A stretch of DNA of 64,000 nucleotides, from assembly GCA_963920635.1 (NCBI GenBank), contig OY987304.1, positions 35,898,365-35,962,364 on the forward strand. Direction: 5' to 3'. Below the pieces are notes generated by a model, which was not told where the DNA came from, searched no databases, and saw only the letters and a list, made by a program, of their open reading frames with translations. A program made the position numbers and the translations under genes. This stretch comes from Pseudeuparius sepicola (lineage: Eukaryota; Arthropoda; Insecta; Coleoptera; Anthribidae). Below, one piece after another: positions 56,421 through 64,000 of the stretch (positions are counted from its first letter, which is position 1; every line of letters starts with the position of its first letter).

Positions 56421-57401
56421 GGTGTTTGGACTTCGATCTATCTAGTGTATATCTTATTGAACAATCCTTGTGTGTTTTGTTTTGATTGTCGCCTGCATTT
56501 GTAAATTTGTATAATGTTATCTTTACTTGTTATGATTTAGTAGAAATGAATTTAAACGGTTTGGTCATCGGTCCACAGATGTCACTTTGTTGACAATATA
56601 TCCATGCCTATTTAAATACGTTATTTTATGTTGTCATACCTAATACAAATTAAAAAGTGTACTATTTACAATAGTTTTTTGGGAGCCACTGGTTTTTCTC
56701 TATCTTCAAAATACATTTCCTCGTATCCCTGAATTACGGATAATACGGTTGCCCTTACAATATAAATTTTTGTCATGGGAAACGAAAATATACGACTTTT
56801 TCTTTTCCCCGACTATTATTATTATATTAAAATTAAAAAATTATGGTCAACTTTTCACACATGAATACATCTGGATAGAGATCGCAGTTCATTAATCACT
56901 TATATCGCTCTGTAGCATATGAAATAAGCGGATTTCAATTTGCTCGTATCTGCGAGCAAATTACCGAACTCGCCTATGATCAGCAACTTTAACGAAATAG
57001 TTATAGAACAATATAAATATTTAAAACAGAAGACTAGACTTTACATATAAAATATAAATATTAACAAGTGTCAGTGACAGTGCCAGTGTCAAATATAAAA
57101 ACTTAAATTAAAAACAATAATTCCACACCTGCATTAACTATTTCGAAGCTTAAATAAACAAAGGCGAGTTTTATCCAAAGTTGTTACCCATATTTTTACT
57201 ATTTATTGTTGTATAATAAGATAAGCATTAATAAAGGGTAAGTACCTACTTCGGCGTTTATTTTTGTAGTTGGAATTACGGATTTTGTGCACCCACGAGC
57301 CGCCACTGTAAGATTCTTTCAGAAAGAATGGCGCTTGTCTAACGCATAGGAACATAACAGACACTAGACACTAGATGAGTACCGGTCTAATCCGTATATC
57401 T
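56421..57401. other. AT-rich, no gene
   Basis: Stops in all frames. A short duplication (GTGTCAGTGACAGTGCCAGTG) lies near 57070. Confidence 0.45.
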
Positions 57402-57409
57402 CAAAGATC

Positions 57410-58233
57410 CAGGGGCGTGCAGTCCATGGAAGCAAGGGAAGCAGTGCTTCCCCTAAAAAACCAAAACAATGTAAAATGACCAAATGTAATTCTTGAATTT
57501 TTAAACAGGAAGCAGTTAGTTTAGTTACCTAAGTGTACCAAAAACGCTAAAAATTATCTTATATATCATATATCAAACCTACGTTATGCATATAGCACAG
57601 ACCTATGCTAACAGGTCTGAGCCTATAGAAAATGCGGCGACTCCGACTGCGCCCATCCTACCGAGCCACTGTACAATGTAATCTATGCCGGCCGCTAGCT
57701 TTTCTGTAGCGTTCGAGAGTCGAGAGGTTATTGAACTTTCCACTTCCACCGCACTGGCTGACGCGAATGAGAACGCGTGTTTAAAGCGTGCGTGGAAGCT
57801 ATCGTTGCAGTAGGTTCTTTGTGTAGTTTAGTTGGTTTTGATATCTGCGTTGGCGCGTCGCGCGCGTCGTATCTCGGGCGATATGGAAGAAAATACGGAC
57901 ATGGACATCCAAATACCGTCAACTTCGGCTGTCGGGAATGACGTTGAAAATGTTAAAGTTGGACAATTAAGTAAGAGTGTGTGTGAATGTGTAGTGTGTA
58001 CCTTAATAATAAAGGGATTTTCAACATTAAACTTTGCGGATAAGCTTCAAATTTAACCACAAAAACGAATGAATGACTTTCACAGATATCGCTGTTGTTT
58101 AGAATATACTTCTCCAGAACATGTTAGAGCATCGACGTTTTTATGATGGAAAAAGTGATCGAAGAATCGAATGACAAAAAGGTAAGTTTTTAAACATTGC
58201 TTCCCTTACTTAAAATGTCACCGCACGCCCCTG
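57410..58233 (+). mobile_element. Non-autonomous hAT element, 824 bp, perfect 8-bp target duplication
   Basis: Ends CAGGGGCGTGC and GCACGCCCCTG, flanked by CAAAGATC on both sides (57402-57409 and 58234-58241). The subterminal word AAGCAAGGGAAGCAGTGCTT recurs in part, reversed, near 58190 (TTGCTTCCCTTACTT). Inside, a 5' leader and a short frame (57832-58056; MEENTDMDIQIPSTSAVG) look like the first exon of a hAT transposase. GTAAGT at 58181 may be its splice donor. The catalytic RNase-H-like and dimerisation parts are missing, so it is a deletion derivative. Confidence 0.92.
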
Positions 58234-58379
58234 CAAAGATCGTAACTGCTACTTAAAGATCCCAACAAATTTCGATAAGAGAATAAGTCAATGGGCACCA
58301 AAGCCCAACCTTGTTCTACCTTCATCCCCAAAAAGGCTCATTGTCTCCTCCTCCTCGGGAATTCAACGCAACTTTTCCC

Positions 58380-58690
58380 ATCTTGTATCGGATGTGCTTA
58401 TTTCCTTTCCAGAGCCGGGGCGGCACATATCTGCATCGGGCGGGGGGCTAATAGACCCATTAGACCGCCCCGCCGGGCGCCCCCCTTCCCCCGCCCCCAC
58501 CGCGTGCCCCGCCGCTATTAATAGCGTGGATGCGGCGGCGTGTGCCGGATTTACAGGGCGCGCGATAAGGCGCTGAGTTATGGGGCCCCATCGATCGGAA
58601 CCGGATGGGATTTCGCTATGGTGTTTCGCACGGAAGCCGGGCCCGTCCCGAGTAAGGCTATTAGTTCCCAATAATAAAGGGGATGTTTTA
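58380..58690. other. GC-rich island, strong candidate for conserved regulatory DNA
   Basis: The most GC-rich patch in the right half (CCGCCCCGCCGGGCGCC, GCGTGGATGCGGCGGCG), mixed with TATTAATAG, GCGATAAGGCGC (GATA-type) and ATTAGTTCCCAATAATAAAGG. Frames exist on both strands but are GC artefacts. Confidence 0.3.
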
Positions 58691-60860
58691 TTCAAGTTAT
58701 TATTGCTACTATAACTGCATCCGTCGGCATAATAAGCATGCTGAATTTGTAGTTAAGTTAATGTAGCTTTGGGAGTCACTTCTAATTTTGTTCGTCGATT
58801 AATAATTATTTCTTGGAGTACTGAAAGGGTTGAGAAATACGAAGAAGGGTAGGTATAGCATATGGTTTCGGGTCCAACTTAAAGCTAGAACCTCCGCTCT
58901 TTTTGAAAACCGGGGAAATGGGACAAGCCCGATGGAGACACCCGACCGCCATGGATCGAGTGAGGCTGGAACCATTTCTGATCACTTGGTGTGCGAACGG
59001 TCAAACTCTCACATGCAGTCTCCACAAAAGCCTATATATGCCGCATGGCTTAATTTCTGACCTACCTATTTCGCAGTAAGTATTAACAAGTAGTAAGTCG
59101 TTTTCTGTAACCAATCCGAATATCTTGGGCTCAGCTTATCCGCTTGCTTAATTAATTAAACCAACTTTAACCACTTGCGTAACCGAGGCGAATACTGAAG
59201 AGTTTCGTGTGCTGCAATCATAACTAAAACCGACCTGTTGCGGCTATTATAGCCGGCCGCATGTTCTTTTGGTTTTTCCCAAATTTGAATCTCGAATGGT
59301 ACCGCTTGCATAACCGAACCCGACCAGTCGCGGCTAGCTGTTGCTCAGCAAATAAACAATTAAGTAAATAGCCAAAAAATGATCCGAAAATAAAACAAGC
59401 GAATTACAAGTTGAAATGTCGAGTGACGTGTCTTTTTGGACGACCTACACCTAATGCAATTATTTCAAACATACGGAGAGGAAAATAGGTTAAATTTAAT
59501 TCTTAGCAAGTTTTTCAAATTTACCATAGAAAGTGGAGAATATCAAAAATACTTGAGGTACAATGGCAGCACTATAGTGTGTGTAACGGAAATTTTGTCA
59601 TTTCTATTACATAGCAAGCAACAATTTGGTCAATCATTTAAAATATTAACTTATAAATTCGAACGATTTAATTTCGGCGTATATCAAAGGTACAAATATT
59701 TTTCCGAATTTTTTATACATAGGTTGGTATTTCACATTTGAACAAAAATCGTTTAATTTAGGTATATTTCACCGTCTAAAACACAGACCGCTTTCTTTAT
59801 CGAAGTTTTTTCAATACTTTTGATTTAGGCACGTGTCTAGGGTTTATTATTTTATATCTCGCAGCTCTGACGTTCGAATAATCCTCGGACACAAATATTA
59901 TCGATAGTTTCGTTCAAATACTGTTCGGAACTGATCCAGTTTGTCGGATACAATATGATTTATCTATTATTTTTTTTAATTTTTAATAAATCCATCAAGC
60001 TTCACTCTTGACTGAAGAACTCATTTAACACTTTTCTAATAAGTTTATGCTTTACTTTAACAATCTTATATCACTTGGTGCAACACTCTCGGTGCTGAAC
60101 AATAAATATTGATTTTCTGTCTGCGTTCCTTTTTGTTATTCAGGGATCATTTTATTCCTAAAAACAGTATTTAACTTCGGAATTTTTACGAATGTTCATT
60201 GATTCCTATTCAGTCAAACGAAGAGGCTACACACTACCATAGAAGAATTTATTTTCTTGGAGTAGTAAATTCTTCTGACACTACACAATAACTAAGTACA
60301 GGTGATATACTTTTGTTATCATTTTTGCATATTTTCTTATAATAATTATTTCCTTTTATGAAAGGTATTTATCCTTATTTAGGGATACCACAACCTTCTC
60401 AAGGGGGACGGTTCAACGGGTCTATATGCAGTATAGAGCAGTCTGCACTTTGACTTAGTTTATCTTAATAAATGTTCAACCCTCTTTTTAATTGCAATTA
60501 GATACATTTGTGAACATTGTTTCAATAATTGGGTATAACCTAAGTCACTAGGTACGTTTGTTTAACAGACAATAAAAGCAGTAACAAGTAACAAAATATA
60601 CACAGAAGTATAAGTATTTATAATAAGTATGATTCCTGGTGTCGACAAATAATATGGTAAATTTGGGCAAATAGGCCAAGTAAGTCGAATTTTTGTGAGA
60701 ATTTCTCGCAAAGTGCGCCATCAGGCAAATAATGATTACCTATCTTCCCTTATGGTTAAATTTTCATAAAAATACAAACAATAGCGAACAGAGAACAGCA
60801 TGTTGTGAAGGAGAGTAATGTCTTCTGGTTGAAATGGCAGTTAGGGTCAATTTCATAATA
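58691..60860. other. No gene recognised
   Basis: Frames 58830-59060 (76 residues) and 59436-59741 (101 residues) are not family-like. Near 59170-59340 the words CTTGCGTAACCGA and CCGACC(T/A)GT(T/C)GCGGCTA each occur twice, an old local duplication. The remainder is AT-rich. Confidence 0.4.
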
Positions 60861-60862
60861 CA

Positions 60863-61199
60863 TTCAACCGTCGAATGAGGAATAATAAGAAGCGCAACCT
60901 TACGGGACGCAGCGTAGCCGAAAACGCGGCCCGAAAAGCGTCCGAGATAAAAAGCGTCCGAGATAAAAAAATACATATATCCTTCCAGTAAAATAAAAAA
61001 ATATATAAAATATTGTACCGTTAGCCCGTTGTAGAGGGATTGGTGTTATTGAAAACATAAACAAGTTGTAAAAATCCGTGGTCGCTAGGCGACTATAGCG
61101 AGTGGGGGCAACGGGGTGCTTCAGGGTATAAGCACACGAAAACCGGCTCGCAATTTTATATGGGCGTTGCGCCTCTTATTATTCCTCACTCAACGATTC
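60863..61199. mobile_element. MITE with ~37-bp inverted ends
   Basis: TGAGGAATAATAAGAAGCGC at the left and GCGCCTCTTATTATTCCTCA at the right are inverted matches, and the match continues outward with a few changes. The centre contains an 18-bp tandem duplication (GCGTCCGAGATAAAAA, 60940-60970). Confidence 0.75.
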
Positions 61200-61540
61200 A
61201 ACTAAATTATCTTTTGACTTTAACATTAGGTAAAGAAACTTTTGCAACAATACTAAACAATGGTTGGATTGTTAGAAAACTCCTTTAATTAAAGGGTACT
61301 TTAGTTTGTCTATGCAATAGGCCCTTAATCATTTATTTTATTCTTAAATTTTCGTCCCTTGGAAAGCCCAAAACGAATAAAACTTGACCGCTTGCCGTCA
61401 AGCAAAGAAAACCAAGCTAGTTCAAGTTATTATTATACGATTTGACTTACAGCCGCAAGTATATAACTAAGTTCTAGCTTCCCTCGACTGTTCTAGGCAT
61501 CATTTTTTACAAATAAAACAAATTTATAAAAAAGCTGTTG
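61200..61540. other. AT-rich, nothing recognised
   Basis: No frame or repeat of note. Confidence 0.4.
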
Positions 61541-61939
61541 TCAGCACTTTGGGCTGTCTGTTTCCACCCAGAGACACACTGCCTCGTTGTAGCAATCTGG
61601 CGACGATAGCACTACCCGCACTACACAAATTAAGTCTGGTAAATTTCTTGTAAAATCAACAGGGAGTGACAGGGAGTGACAGGCGACGCCGCGCAGACTC
61701 GCGAGCCATGTTGCCAGCTTTCTCAACTTCAGTTCTTTCCTAGAGCCGGCTATGGGGATACCAATGCATGACACTGACATAAGGACATGACAGAAATACA
61801 GTATATACAGGGGGCAGATTTTGCAAGAAATAAACCTGTCCAGCTGTTTTTTGGTAGACTTGCTGTATCCATTATTAACTAGGGATTCCATAAACAAGGA
61901 TATATTTATGACCAATTTTTCTATCATCGTAGGCCTCAC
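61541..61939 (-). other. 132-residue open frame of unknown status
   Basis: Runs uninterrupted on the minus strand, but its N-terminal half crosses the dispersed repeat at 61760-61897. The C-terminal half is not recognised. No start context, intron or domain supports a real gene; I consider chance or a transposon leftover more likely. Confidence 0.2.
61760..61897 (-). repeat. Copy 2 of the dispersed repeat at 33196-33290
   Basis: Reverse strand: GTCATGTCCTTATGTCAGTGTCATGCATTGG as at 33230-33265, split into the same blocks, and AATCCCTAGTTA at the other end. Confidence 0.6.
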
Positions 61940-62444
61940 TCAAAGCCTCAATCAAAACATCAGTTAAAATTTTCAGTTTTCAATTGCTGGAGAATCCCCA
62001 AAGTTGGTCAAATCTATGGGTTACACAAGGTGTTTTTTTTATGGTGCCGACCACTGTTTGCCTTTTTGCCAGTGATAGATACCAGTAGGTACTCTTGTTG
62101 TCATTTGCCAGTCACAGTTAGGACAATTTATTTTGGTTAGTCAAGAGAAGGACGAAGACTGCTTTTCTGGAAAAGTCTCGTTTTACGAGAAATCGGATCT
62201 GCCGTCACACCAAGATAAGTACCTTCTTGGTTGTTTTACCTTAGTTGACTTCCGAAGTTTATTGTTGGGGCTATTCGCACCGTTGTACCCTTAAGCTGAC
62301 AACATTTATATACATGTTTTTTGTTTATTTGCTCTATCAAGCTACGAAAGCCATTCTATTAGCTACTTTTGTTTAGCTAATCTATTTTTTTACTGAGTTA
62401 CGAGTGCCTCACTTTAATATAAATATATTAATATGTTTAAATAT

Positions 62445-62937
62445 TGTACATTAAAGTTATTTCATTATGAGATAATGTCGACTAATGTTTGCCTCTATTT
62501 GTTTTGTTGCGTTATTGATATCGGGCGATTGCCCGCGAAGTGCTGACTCGGATTCCACTAAAGGTTTAAATACCGGTGGTCCGCATTTCGGGGGATCAGT
62601 GATCGACGATTGGTTCCAGGCGCCCCGGTTCGTACTGCACTACTCAACTTACATCTCAAGACCTCAACCCTACGGAACGACGACAGAATACTCTTCGGGA
62701 TGACGACAATGTACTCTGGTTGATAGCCGGTGCCTTCCCCCTGGTCGGCGAGCGAGATGTTGGACCCACCAGTAACAAGCATTATCCTATAATGTAAGTT
62801 TTCCATATTTCTCCCTTGTGGGAAATGATTCTATCTCCGTACAAGGTATAAATAAATATTTTTAGTTTTGTTCAAATACGTCTCAATTATTGAACTACCT
62901 CTGATGCTCACCCCCGGTCACGATTCCAGTCGTGACA
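62445..62937 (+). mobile_element. Solo LTR (493 bp) related to the errantivirus-like element
   Basis: Starts TGTACATTAAAG and ends GGTCACGATTCCAGTCGTGACA, i.e. TG...CA, between two ATAT tetramers (62441-62444 and 62938-62941). Its last 25 bp mirror the layout of the 8825 element's LTR end (GTCACGGCTATCCAGGTCGTGACA on that element's sense strand), so it is a related family in opposite orientation. A TATAAATAAA stretch near 62845 could be the polyadenylation region. ATAT duplications are weak evidence in AT-rich DNA, so the left boundary is less certain. Confidence 0.6.
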
Positions 62938-63099
62938 ATATAAATAAATATATACCTACTCGTGACCTGTGCGTGAAAATAACGAGTCTTACTTGGAACC
63001 TAAAGATGGTTTTAGAGGGTTCAATCCTTCCTCTTCCCGAGATGATTTATTCGAAGTTGTAGACGCAAGAATATTTCTACGTATTTTTATCTGACTCTG

Positions 63100-63420
63100 C
63101 GGACAACCTACATTTTGATCTGATTGTCTACATATCCTGGCCCCAATCGTCTCTTTCGACACACCTGGACCCGCGCCGCGCACCATGCTGGGAAGATTCA
63201 CGGCCGACCGCGATAAGGCCGTGACTTACGGGCGCGCGATATTAATTCGGCGAATGTTATCAGGACGTTCGCGGCCGACTTGATTTATTGGCCCGTGGAA
63301 CGGTCCCTACTCAACGCGCGCTCATGGCATACATGCCGCACCGAGGGAGAAGCGATTTCCCATTTTCGGAGGCGGTCCCACGCGAGATTCGAACCTAGAG
63401 GTGGAAAAATTCAATACAAT
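63100..63420. other. GC-rich island, candidate conserved regulatory DNA
   Basis: GCGCGCGATATTAATTCGGCG, GGCCGACTTGATTTATTGGCC and CGCGATAAGGCCG: GC blocks alternating with homeodomain/GATA-like words, resembling 58380-58690 in style. No coding signal. Confidence 0.3.
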
Positions 63421-63615
63421 TTTTCAAAACTTGCCAATTGAACGACAAATGGCTAAAAATCTAATGCCTGAAGCTGTGTGAGGCAGTGACGTGTCACTCG
63501 CCCTAGCCATTTTATTGGGACGCAAAAATTATTGTTTCTATTTTGCATTTATTTCGGTAGGAATTTTGTTAAACGGGTTTTTAGGTATGATTGATGCATG
63601 TTTCTATAGATTTAG
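63421..63615. other. No gene seen
   Basis: AT-rich link between the island and the THAP repeat. Confidence 0.4.
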
Positions 63616-64000
63616 ACGAGGCCAACGATAAAGACAGGCCATGGCGCTAACGCATAATCGCGTAGTCACGTAACCAACTTAGTCCTATATAATAAAAGGC
63701 ATTTTTGGAGATAAGTAGAAAAAACAAATTTCGTAACAATTTGGCGAGTTTTCTTTTATCTATCACATTACTGGTTGTGTGCATCCAGGCTTTCTCTAAT
63801 AATTTTTTTTAAATTTTCAACCTGCCTGAGAGTTGAACGGCACTGCACTTAGGTCATATTTTCCTCCCACAACACATTTGTCCACTTTAATAGGTTCACT
63901 TTCTTGAAAATGTGTTAGCCACACATATTTAAGGGTTTTTTTAGAAATTAAATCTCAGTTGGAATTTGACGAATCCATTTTTGGCGCAAATTTTCATCCC
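63616..64000 (-). repeat. Decayed THAP-domain repeat, copy 3 (cut by window edge)
   Basis: Inverted relative of 2098-2553 covering the full block from CGCCAAAAATGGATTCG (at the window end) through GTGTGGCTAACACATTTTC to TTGGCCTCGTCTA. The THAP Cys-x2-His position again reads Asn. It probably continues beyond the window. Confidence 0.6.

Noticed and set aside
63380..63412. tRNA gene on the minus strand (GGTTCGAATC word)
   Set aside because: No matching acceptor stem, A box or anticodon arm around the B-box-like word.

Overview
The window looks like an AT-rich insect chromosome stretch made almost wholly of repetitive and mobile DNA. I recognise no intact single-copy host gene. The signs of an insect are: Tc1/mariner, pogo, piggyBac and hAT remnants; an env-carrying gypsy/errantivirus-like LTR retrotransposon; decayed jockey/CR1-like LINE pieces; dozens of TA-flanked TACAGGGTG-type MITE ends; and frequent TACCTA-type short motifs. 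The exact order cannot be fixed from sequence alone.

Layout. 0-4.1 kb: a decayed THAP-domain repeat, a GC-rich island, and a 2.9-kb transposon (1178-4079) with matching ends and a perfect 8-bp target duplication. 4.3-8.7 kb: a mariner-type element with unusually long inverted arms, a broken transposase, and a solo LTR inserted inside that transposase. 8.8-14.9 kb: a complete LTR-to-LTR errantivirus-like element on the minus strand that keeps a truncated gag and a broken env but shows no pol. 15-22.5 kb: mariner-type fragments, a 7-copy ~116-bp minisatellite, palindromes and a 1.5-kb foldback element. 23.3-32.0 kb: an 8.7-kb satellite array of 148/149-bp monomers with a 16-mer higher-order repeat of 2377 bp.

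32-39 kb: mostly unique AT-rich DNA with GC-rich islands, a LINE endonuclease remnant and a 21-bp minisatellite. 39.2-41.4 kb: three MITE-like palindromes nested concentrically. 42.5-44.1 kb: another MITE and the 3' end of a LINE. 45.0-52.0 kb: a proposed 7-kb pogo element with 24-bp imperfect ends, TA duplications, and a nearly intact DDE transposase with a C-terminal PHD-like finger; other repeats and a piggyBac fragment lie in its 5' part. 54.7-55.8 kb: a second nested palindrome. 57.4-58.2 kb: a non-autonomous hAT with a perfect 8-bp duplication. 60.9-61.2 kb: a MITE. 62.4-62.9 kb: a solo LTR related to the 8.8-kb element. The window ends in an inverted third copy of the THAP repeat.

The genes present are transposon genes, nearly all broken, so no host pathway is visible. 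GC-rich, CpG-containing islands (0.5, 17.7, 21.8, 32.2, 33.4, 34.5, 48.9, 53.7, 56.0, 58.4 and 63.1 kb) stand out from the AT-rich background. They are the best candidates for host regulatory or conserved non-coding DNA, but this rests on composition and motifs only.
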